Of a stretch of DNA of 64,000 nucleotides, positions 33,311 through 41,978 are shown one piece after another. This DNA is from Halorubrum salsamenti. GTDB taxonomy: Archaea; Halobacteriota; Halobacteria; Halobacteriales; Haloferacaceae. The stretch lies in NCBI RefSeq assembly GCF_007671685.1, contig NZ_VCNL01000005.1, positions 62,001 through 126,000 of the forward strand, read 5' to 3'. The position numbers and the translations under genes were made by a program. The first letter of the stretch is position 1. Each line of letters opens with the position of its first letter. Under the pieces are notes generated by a model, which was not told the origin of the DNA, did not search any database, and saw only the letters and a list, made by a program, of their open reading frames with translations.

Positions 33311-33410
33311 TCAGCGGCGTTCCGATCGATCCAGCGACGCGCTGACGGCGCGGGCGCCCGCCGGTCGCCGAGGCGAGCATTTTTATCTCGGTTCGACTCA
33401 TACGTGAACG

Positions 33411-34718
33411 ATGGACACGGTTGAACACTGGGTGCTCGACGACGACGACCGCGTGCTCGTCGAGCGGTTAGCGGCTGGGCTCGGCCGCGACGCGGCGCGG
33501 GTGCTCGCATACCTTCTCTTGCGCCGCGACCACGACCGGATCGAGCGGGCGCGGGCGACGTCGATGGCGATCCGCATCGGGACGGGACTGAACGGGAAGG
33601 CCGTCGACGACGCCGTCTCGAAGCTCGAAACGCGGGACCTGATCGAGCGAGCGACCGTCGAGTCGTCCGGGGGCGGACGACCGCCGAACGCGTGGCGGCC
33701 CGCGCGCGACCGCCGCGAGACCCTCGACCGCGTGTACCATTCCCACTCGATCGCTCTCCTCGAACGAGCGGCCGCGGTCGCGGAGCTCGATCGAGAGCCG
33801 ACGGAGGGATCGGGCTCGCTCTCTGGGCCGGGGGACGAATCGGCGCCCGAGCGCGGTCCCGAGGTCGTCGTCGCGCTTAACTGGCGCCCGAACTCGCTCC
33901 ACCTTCCGCTGTACGCCGCCGTCGACGAGGGGGCATACGAGCGACGGGGGCTCGACGTGACCGTCACCAACCACCGCGGCTCGCACCGAGCGCTCGAAGC
34001 GGTACTGGACGGGGACGCGGACGTCGGGCTCGTCGGGGCGGGATCGGTCGTCCGGGCGCTGGCCGCGGACCGCCCGGTCGTACCGCTGGCCGTACTCCAC
34101 CAGCGAACCGCGACGGTGCTGTACGCGCTCCGTGGCCGCTTCGGCGAACCGTTCGAGAGCGTGAATCAGCTGCGCGGACGGCGGATCCTCACGACGACGG
34201 GCTCCGAGACGTGTCTACTTGCGAGGCTGTTCCTCTCTCAGGCCGACCTGCTCAGCGAGGTCGAACTCGTCGACGCCGACGGCGAGGAGCGCGACGCGCT
34301 GATCGCCGGCGACGCCGACGTAGCGACGGGATCGCTCGCCGATCCGCTCGAACTGGAGGCGGACAGCCGGACGGTCGACGTCCTCTCGATCGGCGACCAC
34401 TTCCCGATCTACGGGCTCACGCTCGTGGCCCCGGAGGCTGCGTTCGAACCGGAGAACGGCCGTTGGCGGCGATTCCTCGCGGGAACGTCCGCGGGCTGGG
34501 CGACGGCGAGGACCGATCCCGGCCCGGCGGCCACGGCGGTAGCCGCGGAGACGGACGAGTCCGCGAGCGCCGTGAGCGAGCGCTTCGCGCGGGCGGTCGA
34601 GTCGTTCGGGACGCGCGACGCGCTCCGAGACGAGGGGTGGGGGTGGCACGGGCCAGCGACATGGAACCGGCTGAAGACCGCGCTGGAGCAGGGCGATCTG
34701 CTCGGTGGGGCCCCATGA
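33411..34718 (+). CDS. HTH regulator fused to an SsuA/THI5-like substrate-binding domain
   Basis: A 435-residue protein without signal peptide. Residues 1-100 are a winged helix-turn-helix of TrmB/MarR type (ARVLAYLLLRRDHDR, KAVDDAVSKLETRDLIER, GGGRPPNAWRP). After a charged linker, residues about 150-435 form a type-2 periplasmic-binding fold: VALNWRPNSLHLPLYAAVDE, GDADVGLVGAGSVVRALA, and a tail RDEGWGWHGPATW. That tail matches REEGWGWSDPEPW in the transporter's binding protein at 37256-38431. It should sense the transported ligand in the cytoplasm and control the operon it heads; its stop overlaps the ATPase start by four bases (ATGA). Confidence 0.85.
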   Translation: MDTVEHWVLDDDDRVLVERLAAGLGRDAARVLAYLLLRRDHDRIERARATSMAIRIGTGLNGKAVDDAVSKLETRDLIERATVESSGGGRPPNAWRPARDRRETLDRVYHSHSIALLERAAAVAELDREPTEGSGSLSGPGDESAPERGPEVVVALNWRPNSLHLPLYAAVDEGAYERRGLDVTVTNHRGSHRALEAVLDGDADVGLVGAGSVVRALAADRPVVPLAVLHQRTATVLYALRGRFGEPFESVNQLRGRRILTTTGSETCLLARLFLSQADLLSEVELVDADGEERDALIAGDADVATGSLADPLELEADSRTVDVLSIGDHFPIYGLTLVAPEAAFEPENGRWRRFLAGTSAGWATARTDPGPAATAVAAETDESASAVSERFARAVESFGTRDALRDEGWGWHGPATWNRLKTALEQGDLLGGAP

Positions 34719-35494
34719 TCGAGATCGACGGTGTGACCGTCACGTTCGACGACGTACGGGCGATCAAAGACGTCGATCTGACGGTCGAAGACGGGGAGTT
34801 CCTCACGGTGGTCGGCCCGTCCGGCTGCGGAAAGACCACGCTGTTGCGGACCGTCGGCGGGCTCCAGGAGCCGACGACGGGCAGCGTCCGCGTGAACGGA
34901 GCGACCACGGACGCGGCGCGGACGAACGCGGAACTCGGGTACGTGTTCCAACAGCACACGCTGCTGCCGTGGAAATCGGCCGTCGAGAACGTCACGTTCC
35001 TCCGAGAGATGGCCGGGAAGTCGGCCGACAGGGAGGAGGCGAGGCGGCTCCTCCGCGAGGTCGGGCTGGAGGGGTTCGAGAGCGCTCGGCCGGCGGCGCT
35101 GTCGGGAGGGATGAAACAGCGGGTCGCCATCGCGCGGGCGATCCACCTCGGGGCGGAGATCCTGCTCATGGACGAGCCGTTCGGCGAGCTCGACGAGATA
35201 ACGCGAGAGCGGCTGGGCGTCGAGATTCGCAGGCTCTGGCGGGCCGAGCGGAAGACGGTCGTGTTCGTCACCCACAGCGTCCCGGAGGCCGTCTTCCTCG
35301 CCGACCGCTGCGTCGTCATGGAGAGCGATCCCGGCCGGGTCATCGAGACGTTCGAAGTCGACCTGCCTCGGCCGCGGACGGACGAGGTGTACAGCAGCGA
35401 CGCGTTCCAGGAACAGGTCGCCGCGATCCGGAGCGTGTTACACGAGAACCGCTCGGAGCCCTCGACCGCCGGACCGACGCTCACGGAGCCATGA
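34715..35494 (+). CDS. ABC transporter ATPase, nitrate/sulfonate/taurine (SsuB) type
   Basis: A 259-residue ATPase with Walker A GPSGCGKT, Q-loop YVFQQHTLLPW, signature LSGGMKQR, Walker B ILLMDEPF and switch His in FVTHSVPEA. The LPWKSAVENV segment is typical of SsuB/TauB/NrtD. It probably energises both membrane proteins encoded at 35491-36273 and 36336-37184. ATG 34715 overlaps the regulator's stop; its own stop overlaps the permease ATG (ATGA). Substrate class is nitrate, sulfonate, taurine or a thiamine-pyrimidine precursor by family; not resolvable further. Confidence 0.92.
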   Translation: MIEIDGVTVTFDDVRAIKDVDLTVEDGEFLTVVGPSGCGKTTLLRTVGGLQEPTTGSVRVNGATTDAARTNAELGYVFQQHTLLPWKSAVENVTFLREMAGKSADREEARRLLREVGLEGFESARPAALSGGMKQRVAIARAIHLGAEILLMDEPFGELDEITRERLGVEIRRLWRAERKTVVFVTHSVPEAVFLADRCVVMESDPGRVIETFEVDLPRPRTDEVYSSDAFQEQVAAIRSVLHENRSEPSTAGPTLTEP

Positions 35495-36273
35495 ACGAAC
35501 GCGTCCGAGGATCCGGATCGCCGGTGAGGGCGGCCGACGTGGCCCTCCCGCTCGCCGGGCTCGCGGGGGCGACCGGGGCGTGGTGGGCGCTCGTCGCCGC
35601 GTTGAACGTCCCCTCGTACCTCCTCCCCCCGCCGGACGCCGTCGCCGCGGTGATCGTCGGCAACCCGGGGATGTTCGCCCGGAACGCCGTCGCGACCGCG
35701 GAGAAAGTGGCGATCGGCGGCAGCGTCGGCGTCGCGACCGGGTTCCTTCTCGCGGTGTCGATCTCCCGCCTTCCGTGGCTCAGGCGTGCGGTCTACCCGT
35801 ACCTCGTCACCGTGCGAGTGCTCCCGAAGATCGCGATCGCACCGCTGCTGCTGATATACGTCGGCACCGGCACGACCACCGCGGTCGTCTTCATCGGGCT
35901 CATCGCGTTCTTCCCGATGGTGTTGAGCACGGCGGCGGGGTTCGAGCGCGTCCCGACCGAACAGCGGGACCTGCTTCGCTCGGTCGACGCCGACCCGCTG
36001 GACGCGTTTCTGCGGCTCGAACTGCCGTACGCCGTCCCCGACCTGTTCGCCGGGCTCAAGCAGTCGGTGACGCTCGCCGTCATCGGAGCCGTCGTCGCCG
36101 AGTGGCTCGTCTCCGACAGCGGACTCGGGTTCCTCATCCTCCTCGGCTCGGAGAACGTCCAGGTGGACCTCATGCTCGCCGCCCTGGCGGTGCTCGTCGC
36201 CCTCGGGCTCTCGCTGTACGGGCTGGTCGTCCTCGCGCAGCGCCGCCTCGGCTGGACGCCGGCCGCCGGTTGA
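35491..36273 (+). CDS. ABC transporter permease, SsuC type (first)
   Basis: A 260-residue membrane protein with about six helices and the binding-protein-dependent permease EAA-type loop (RSVDADPLDAFLRLELPYAVPDLFAGLKQSV). PSYLLPPPDAVAAVI near the N-terminus is typical for SsuC/TauC. Its start overlaps the ATPase stop by four bases. It converges on the second permease gene across a hairpin. Together with that gene it could form a heterodimer, which is unusual because SsuC transporters usually use one permease as a homodimer. Confidence 0.9.
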   Translation: MNERVRGSGSPVRAADVALPLAGLAGATGAWWALVAALNVPSYLLPPPDAVAAVIVGNPGMFARNAVATAEKVAIGGSVGVATGFLLAVSISRLPWLRRAVYPYLVTVRVLPKIAIAPLLLIYVGTGTTTAVVFIGLIAFFPMVLSTAAGFERVPTEQRDLLRSVDADPLDAFLRLELPYAVPDLFAGLKQSVTLAVIGAVVAEWLVSDSGLGFLILLGSENVQVDLMLAALAVLVALGLSLYGLVVLAQRRLGWTPAAG

Positions 36274-36320
36274 GGGGCCGGAAGCCGGTTCCCCGCGAGA
36301 GGCGGAGCGGACTCACAAGG

Positions 36321-36350
36321 AGGAAGCCCACGGCTTCAGCCGTGGGAGGA
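36321..36350. terminator. Strong hairpin CCCACGGC-TTCA-GCCGTGGG that contains the stop codon of the second permease
   Basis: Perfect eight-base stem at 36327-36346 flanked by GGAAG and AGGA. It lies between the two convergent permease genes and overlaps the last codons of the minus-strand one: the stem encodes His-Gly and the TGA is in the loop. The sequence resembles the 3' hairpin of haloarchaeal IS200/IS605 TnpB elements. It could terminate transcription from both sides. A near copy is at 46115-46139. Confidence 0.6.
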
Positions 36351-37184
36351 ATCCGACTCCGCCCACACCGCGCGTTCGAGGAGGACGGGACCGAGGTAGA
36401 AGGCGACACCGAGCGCCGACAGCGCGACCAGCGCGGCGTACGTCTCCGCGGTCTGGAGGCGTTGCGCGGTCACGAACACGCGGTAGCCGATACCGGCCCT
36501 GAGAGTGACGAACTCGGCGACGACGGCGCCGACGATAGACAGCGTCGCCGCGAGCTTGAGGCCGGCGAACACGCTCGGCGCGGCCGCGGGGACGCGCACC
36601 CGGAGGAACACGGACGGTTTCGACGCGTCGACGGAGCGCGCGAGCGCGAGGTATCGATCGGGCGTCGACCGGAGCCCGTCCAGCGTCGCAACGGTCATCG
36701 GGAACAGCGTCAGCGTCGCGACCAGCGCCGCGCGGGCGGGGATCCCTCGGCCGAACCAGAGGAAGACGAGCGGCGCGACCGCGATCAGCGGCGCGACCCG
36801 GAGCGCGATGACGTACGGTAACGCGATCCGAGCCGCCGTCCGAGAGTAGGTCATCGCGAACGCCAGCACGCCGCCGACGACGCAACCGGCCAGCAGGCCC
36901 GTCGCCGCGGTCGCGCCCGTCACGGCGGCGTCGGCGAGCAGCGTCGCGCCGCGGGCGACGAGTGCGTCGGCGACCGCGGCGGGCGTCGGCAGAATGATCG
37001 CCGGGATCGCGAGCGCGACGACGGTCGCGTGCCACGCGAGGACGAGCGCCACCAACAACAGCAGCGGCGGGACGACGGGCGTCGCCGCCGCGAGGGCCTG
37101 AGTCCGTATCCGACGTTCCCGACGCTTCCAGTTCGGGACGCCGGAGAGCGTCTGCGACTCGCGCGATCGCTCGGGTTCGGCCAT
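36336..37184 (-). CDS. ABC transporter permease, SsuC type (second)
   Basis: A 282-residue permease with a basic N-terminal extension (NWKRRERRIRTQ) and about six helices. IPAIILPTPAAVADALV corresponds to the PPPDAV segment of the first permease and SVDASKPSVFLRVRVPAAAPSVFAGLKL is the EAA-type loop that contacts the ATPase. It is downstream of the binding-protein gene by 71 bases on the same strand. No ATPase is encoded in this arm, so it must share the one at 34715. Its last residues (SSHG) and stop are supplied by the hairpin at 36327-36346. Confidence 0.9.
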   Translation of the reverse strand: MAEPERSRESQTLSGVPNWKRRERRIRTQALAAATPVVPPLLLLVALVLAWHATVVALAIPAIILPTPAAVADALVARGATLLADAAVTGATAATGLLAGCVVGGVLAFAMTYSRTAARIALPYVIALRVAPLIAVAPLVFLWFGRGIPARAALVATLTLFPMTVATLDGLRSTPDRYLALARSVDASKPSVFLRVRVPAAAPSVFAGLKLAATLSIVGAVVAEFVTLRAGIGYRVFVTAQRLQTAETYAALVALSALGVAFYLGPVLLERAVWAESDSSHG

Positions 37185-37255
37185 CGCTCACGGCACCCCG
37201 CTCGCGGGGCCGCCGCTCGTCGTCCGCCCGTCGACCGGGCGGAACGTGGCGGGGA

Positions 37256-38431
37256 TCACTGGTCGACGAGGTCGGCGTAATCGCCGATGTGCTCGTCGTC
37301 GGTGTCCAGGTACTCGTTCGTCCAGACCGCGTCGGGGTCGACCGACCCGTCGAAGAAGTCCCCGGCGTCCAGCGTCTCGTAAGTCTGCCGCCACGGCTCC
37401 GGATCGCTCCACCCCCATCCCTCCTCGCGGACCGTCTCGGAGACCATGTACTCGGAGCGCATCAGGTCCCACTTTGCGCGTTGGTTCTCCCGGACCTCCG
37501 ACAGTTCGCTCTGAGCGTCCACGAGCGCGTCGATCGCCCCCTCCGGATTCCGGTCGGCCCACACCGCCCCCCGCGCGGTCGCTCGGAGGAACGCGGCCAC
37601 GGTCTCCGGGTTCTCCTCGGCGAACGACTCCCCGACGGTGAGCAGGTGACCGTACGACGGGACGGCGTCGTGTACCGACAGCACGTCGATCTCGGCGCCC
37701 TGGTGGCGCGCGTCGACGACGTCGCCGAAGACGCCGCCCGCGGCGTCGATCTCCCCGTTGAGGAGCTGTTGGACCGTGTCGAACCCGGTATCGACGTATT
37801 CGACGTCAGTGACACCGGTGGCCTCGAAATACCCGCGCATCATCTGTCGGACCATCCCGGGTCCGCTCCCCACGGTCGCGCCCGACAGCTGCGACGGGTC
37901 CGTCAGTTCCTCGCCGAACCGCTCCCGCGACGAGAAGACGACGACGGGGCTCCGCTGCATCACGATCCCGACGGCCAGCGGCGAGAGGTCCCCGTCGTTG
38001 ACACCGAGGATCTGATCGCTGCTGGAGACGCCGAACTCGGTGTTGCCGAGCGCGACCTGCTGGGCCGAGAAATCGGACCCGTCGCCGCTCTCGATCGCGA
38101 CCGACTCGAACCCCTCGTCCTCGTAAAATCCCTGCGACTGCGCGGCGAAGTACGGCGCGTGAAGTCCGCTTATCCGCCAGTTGAGCAGTAGCGACGGGTT
38201 CTCGACGGCGAGGGCGTTGTCCTCGCCGCCGTCGTCGCTGTCGCTGCCGCCGCCGTCGCTATCGCTGCCGCCGTCGCTGCCGTTAGTGGTGTCGCCGCCG
38301 TCGTCGCCGTCCCCGTTCCCCCCGCCGTCGTCGCCGTCGCCACTGAAGCGGCCGGTACACCCCGATACCGCGGCCGTTCCGAGGGTGGCGAGGATCGCTC
38401 GCCTGGATCGGATCATCTCGTTTGACATCAT
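37256..38431 (-). CDS. ABC transporter substrate-binding lipoprotein, SsuA/THI5 type
   Basis: A 391-residue Tat lipoprotein: RSRRAILATLGTAAVSGCTG holds the twin arginine and the lipobox Cys. Then comes a long low-complexity Gly/Asp/Ser linker (about residues 30-75, encoded by GAC/GGC-type triplet runs), then the binding domain: LLLNWRISGLHAPYFAAQSQ, GNTEFGVSSSDQIL, EIDAAGGVFGDVV. The family binds sulfonates, nitrate, taurine or pyrimidine precursors. The C-terminal REEGWGWSDPEPW matches the fused regulator at 33411. ATG 38431 or 38428 are equally possible; an ATAAAT element lies near 38465. Confidence 0.9.
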   Translation of the reverse strand: MMSNEMIRSRRAILATLGTAAVSGCTGRFSGDGDDGGGNGDGDDGGDTTNGSDGGSDSDGGGSDSDDGGEDNALAVENPSLLLNWRISGLHAPYFAAQSQGFYEDEGFESVAIESGDGSDFSAQQVALGNTEFGVSSSDQILGVNDGDLSPLAVGIVMQRSPVVVFSSRERFGEELTDPSQLSGATVGSGPGMVRQMMRGYFEATGVTDVEYVDTGFDTVQQLLNGEIDAAGGVFGDVVDARHQGAEIDVLSVHDAVPSYGHLLTVGESFAEENPETVAAFLRATARGAVWADRNPEGAIDALVDAQSELSEVRENQRAKWDLMRSEYMVSETVREEGWGWSDPEPWRQTYETLDAGDFFDGSVDPDAVWTNEYLDTDDEHIGDYADLVDQ

Positions 38432-38548
38432 GTGAACGCCAATACATAATGGTTTTCCGTAATCATTTATCAGTGCCCGGATTCGACGGCCCTGTGATTG
38501 AGTTTCGCGGGTCGGGCGGCCCGGTACGTGGATCGCGTGAGACCGCGG

Positions 38549-40816
38549 TCAGCGTCCCTCATCGGGCCGGTTCGATGTCGACTCGGCGGTTCGGTCTGCC
38601 TCCGTCTCGGCGGGGCGATCTCCCGCTGACCCGTCGGCCGGTTCCTCCTCGGACTCGCTCGGAGCGATCTCGTCGAGCGCCCGATCGAAGTGGTCGCCGG
38701 TGATCCGGATCCCGTCGACGTCGCGGTCGTGGTCGCGCACGTACTCTCGGATCGCCGCGGCCGCGGCCTCGCGACAGACCGCCTCGATGTCGGCGCCTAC
38801 GTACCCCTCCGTTCGGTCGACGAGGGCCTCGATGTCGACGTCGTCGGCGAGCGGTCGATCGCGACAGTGAACCGAGAAGATCTCCCGCCGCGCCGCTGCA
38901 TCCGGTCGGGGTACGCGGAGGTGCCGCTCTATCCGACCGGCCCGCAACAGCGCGTCGTCGATCAGGTCCTTCCGGTTGGTCGTGGCGACGACGACGACGT
39001 CCTCCATCTCTTCCAATCCGTCGAGCTCGGTGAGCAACTGCGAGACGACGCGCTCGCCGACGTTCGCGTCGGTCGATCCGCCGCGCTCGGCCGCGATCGC
39101 ATCGATCTCGTCGAAGAAGACGATCGTCGGCGCGTTCTGTCTGGCTTTCGAGAACACCTCGCGAACCCCCTTCTCGGACTCGCCGACGTACTTGTCCAGC
39201 AGCTCGGGACCCTTCACCGAGACGAAGTTCGACCGGCTCTCGTTGGCGACCGCCTTCGCGAGCAGCGTCTTCCCCGTCCCGGGCGGGCCGTACAGGAGGA
39301 TCCCGCGGTCGGGAGCGAGCGAGACCCGCTCGAACGCCTCGGGGTGTTCGAGCGGCCACTGCACCGTCTCGCGGAGCCGCTCTTTCACCGCTGTGAGCCC
39401 CCCTACGTCGTCCCAAGTGATATCCGGGACCTCGACGCTGATCGCTCGGAGCGCCGACGGCTCGACCTCCCGCAGGGCCGCCCGGAAGTCGTCGTCGGTG
39501 ACCGCGACCGACGCGGTGACCTCCGGGGGTGCGGTCTCCGGGTCGTCGGCGAGATCGGGCCATACGCGGCGGAGCGCGTTCATCGATGCCTCCGTCACCA
39601 GGCTCTCCAAGTCCGCCCCCACGAACCCGTGGGTGTTCCCCGCGTAGGCGTCGAGGTCGACTCCGTCGCTCACACGGAGCTCCCGCGTGTGGACCTCGAG
39701 AATCTCCTCGCGGCCGTCGCGATCGGGAACGCCGATCTCGATCTCTCGATCGAACCGGCCGGGCCGCCTGAGCGCCGGATCGATCGCGTCGACCTCGTTC
39801 GTCGTCCCGACCACCATCACGGGGTCCCGCTCGTCCAAGTCGTCGAGCAGCGAGAGCAGCTGTCCGACGAGGCGACCGCCTTCCTCCCCGCCGCGGGATC
39901 GGTCGCCGGCGATGGCGTCGAGTTCGTCGAGGATCAGAAGCGACGGCGCTTCCGCCGTCGCTTCCGCGAAGGCGTCACGGAGACGCTCCTCGCTTTCCCC
40001 TCGGTACTTCGAGGTCACTTCGGGGGCGCGGATCCGTACGACGTGGGCGTCCAGTTCGTTCGCCACGGCGTTCGAGAGGAGCGTCTTTCCCGCGCCCGGT
40101 GGCCCGTGTAACAGCACGCCGGTCGGTGGATTGGCACCGAGCTGTCGGAACAGCGACGGGTTCCGCATGGGCATCTCGACCGTCTCCCGGATCCGCCGTA
40201 CTGCGGAGTCGAGACCGCCGATATCGTCGTACGTCGCGTGCCCTTCCGGCCCCGCCGCCGGGAGTTCGACGTCCGTCGCGGGCTCCTCGGACACCCTCAA
40301 CCGCGTCCCCTCCCGCACGACGACTGGGCCGGACGGGTTCGTCTCCACGACCTTCACGGGCACCGTGCGCTCCGGCGTCCCGGGGACGGACTCGAGGCCG
40401 AGGGCGACCGGAACGACCTGTCCGGCCGCCAGGATCCGGTCGACGAGCGCGTCGCGGAAGGTAAACCCGAGCGCGTCGTCGATGTCGACCGCGTCCGGCA
40501 GCGCGACGACCGCCTCGTCCGCGTCGCGCGCGGCGGCGAGTCGGACCGCGACGGTGTCGTCGACGCCGGCACCGAGGGACTGCCGCATCCAGTGGGTCAC
40601 CCGAACGAGTCCGCCGTCGTCGGGTGCGGCGGGCCAGGCTCTCGCGGCGACCGATCCCCGCGGTCCCTCGAGGACGACGACATCGCCCTGACTCGCCCCG
40701 AGGGACCCCATCGTGTCCGAGTCGACTCGGACCACGCTGTCGTCGTCGTTCGCGTCGCCCCGCACCGACGCGACGCGGAGGGTCGCCTCCGACTTTCGGT
40801 CGTGGTTCGTTGGCAT
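38549..40816 (-). CDS. cdc48: CDC48/VAT-type AAA ATPase
   Basis: A 755-residue archaeal CDC48: double-psi barrel N-domain (about 1-180), D1 with Walker A GPPGAGKT (238-245) and Walker [12 protein letters not shown], and D2 with GPPGTGKT and [11 protein letters not shown] plus arginine fingers in RAGRIERH-type segments. It unfolds or segregates protein complexes and may feed the proteasome. The C-terminal tail (about 710-755) is acidic and low complexity. ATG 40816 is chosen because it starts the N-domain; the upstream extension is poor. Haloarchaea carry several CDC48 paralogues; this is a divergent one with an unusually short D1-D2 link. Confidence 0.93.
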   Translation of the reverse strand: MPTNHDRKSEATLRVASVRGDANDDDSVVRVDSDTMGSLGASQGDVVVLEGPRGSVAARAWPAAPDDGGLVRVTHWMRQSLGAGVDDTVAVRLAAARDADEAVVALPDAVDIDDALGFTFRDALVDRILAAGQVVPVALGLESVPGTPERTVPVKVVETNPSGPVVVREGTRLRVSEEPATDVELPAAGPEGHATYDDIGGLDSAVRRIRETVEMPMRNPSLFRQLGANPPTGVLLHGPPGAGKTLLSNAVANELDAHVVRIRAPEVTSKYRGESEERLRDAFAEATAEAPSLLILDELDAIAGDRSRGGEEGGRLVGQLLSLLDDLDERDPVMVVGTTNEVDAIDPALRRPGRFDREIEIGVPDRDGREEILEVHTRELRVSDGVDLDAYAGNTHGFVGADLESLVTEASMNALRRVWPDLADDPETAPPEVTASVAVTDDDFRAALREVEPSALRAISVEVPDITWDDVGGLTAVKERLRETVQWPLEHPEAFERVSLAPDRGILLYGPPGTGKTLLAKAVANESRSNFVSVKGPELLDKYVGESEKGVREVFSKARQNAPTIVFFDEIDAIAAERGGSTDANVGERVVSQLLTELDGLEEMEDVVVVATTNRKDLIDDALLRAGRIERHLRVPRPDAAARREIFSVHCRDRPLADDVDIEALVDRTEGYVGADIEAVCREAAAAAIREYVRDHDRDVDGIRITGDHFDRALDEIAPSESEEEPADGSAGDRPAETEADRTAESTSNRPDEGR

Positions 40817-40984
40817 GGTTGTTTCCGTTGGGACGACGACGGGAAGCGTAATGAAACCGTGGGACGCCACCGCGACCGTAGGGACCTACCGGCCCCGAAA
40901 TTCCGGCTCCGGGCGGTTCGACCGGGCGATCGAGACCGCCGCTCCAACCGTACGTTGAAGAGAACCGCGCACGTGGGACTCGGC

Positions 40985-41260
40985 ATGACGCGTCAAAACG
41001 CGCGCTGTGCGGACTGCGGCTCGTGGTTCCCGCGGTCGCGTGCCGAGACGGGGGGTACGACCGCACTCGAATGTCCGATCTGCGGCTCCGGTCTCGTTCA
41101 GGGGAACCCCACCGACGGAGTGCGCATCGACCGGAACAACGCACGGTGCGAGGCGTGCGGTGCGGAGTTCCCCCGACGGGAGAGTATCACTGACACGAAG
41201 GGCGTCCTCGAATGTCCCGCGTGCGGGTCAGCCGGCGATGTCGTCCTGATCGAGGAGTAA
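40985..41260 (+). CDS. Small double zinc-ribbon protein
   Basis: A 91-residue protein with two similar zinc ribbons: NARCADCGSWFPRS with LECPICGS, then NARCEACGAEFPRR with LECPACGS. Each half supplies two CxxC pairs, so two zinc ions are expected. The halves are clearly an internal duplication. Such small ribbons are frequent in haloarchaea; partner unknown. It is divergent from cdc48 with a 168-base gap, and no other gene shares its strand nearby. Confidence 0.82.
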   Translation: MTRQNARCADCGSWFPRSRAETGGTTALECPICGSGLVQGNPTDGVRIDRNNARCEACGAEFPRRESITDTKGVLECPACGSAGDVVLIEE

Positions 41261-41597
41261 CACGGGAGAACCGACGACTCACGGCTAAATCGGGGAAGGG
41301 TGGGGAGAGCGACCCCCGGGCCGATGCCGGTAACGAACCGAGGGCCGACGTCGGTGACCGGTTCGGAACGCAACCGTGATCCCCGTCGTCGACCCAATTG
41401 GTGTTGGCACGACTACCGCCGCGCGCCACCATCGACTCGACCATATTGATATTAATTCGGTATCATGTTTGTGCGAATACCGCGGAGACGACCGGAGTCC
41501 CCCGAACACATTCCAGAATATCGATAGTTATCTGGCGGCCAGATTTCAATTACACCTATAGGGATGTAATCTCTGTTCGGGCATCGAAATAGTGGCT

Positions 41598-41661
41598 CCG
41601 GATACATAACTAACATCCCTTATATTATATATTATTTATAATATATATTATGTATGTCCGG
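41598..41661. repeat. AT-rich imperfect palindrome of about 64 bp
   Basis: Outer arms CCGGATACATAA and TTATGTATGTCCGG pair with a two-base bulge, enclosing nested TATA/ATAATATATATTAT sequences. It is strikingly AT-rich against the high-GC surroundings. It sits in the gene-free 41261-41978 interval, in which I see no other feature except the 16-bp palindrome at 41931. No Orc1/Cdc6 gene is in the window, so an origin role has no direct support. Confidence 0.7.
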
Positions 41662-41930
41662 TATGGCTGCCAAAAATATAAGATATTAGGTATTAAACGC
41701 CGACGTTCCGAACGTTACGGCGGAGCGGTCACGTATCTGGCTCCGCCGAACCCGGACGCTGCCGAGTTTCGGAAGTCGATTTGTAGCTCTCGAGTCACTC
41801 GTCGTGGCCGGTGATCGTCCCGTCGCGTCCCGCGATCGGTACCACTCCTTGACGCGGGGCGAAATCTCCGCCGACGCTTATCGGAGCGATGACCGACTGT
41901 GACGTCGATCGCGCAATCATGTCACATTGT

Positions 41931-41946
41931 TATAATAATTATTATA
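41931..41946. promoter_or_regulatory. Perfect palindrome TATAATAATTATTATA, probable promoter/operator
   Basis: A perfect 16-base inverted repeat upstream of the gene at 41979. Its right half (TTATTATAT) is placed to act as TATA box for a transcript starting near 41971. A protein binding it would block that promoter. A GTATTGTG motif (reverse, ACACAATACT) follows at 41961-41970. Confidence 0.5.
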
Positions 41947-41978
41947 TGGTTCAAAGTACCACACAATACTGCGGGTAC

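Noticed and set aside
38215-38340. Short direct repeats of GCCGTCGCTGCC type as a CRISPR-like or minisatellite array
   Set aside because: They are triplet runs coding the Gly/Asp/Ser linker of the binding lipoprotein.
41598-41661. Replication origin
   Set aside because: AT-rich palindrome alone is not enough; no Orc1/Cdc6 gene or ORB-type repeats are visible in the window.
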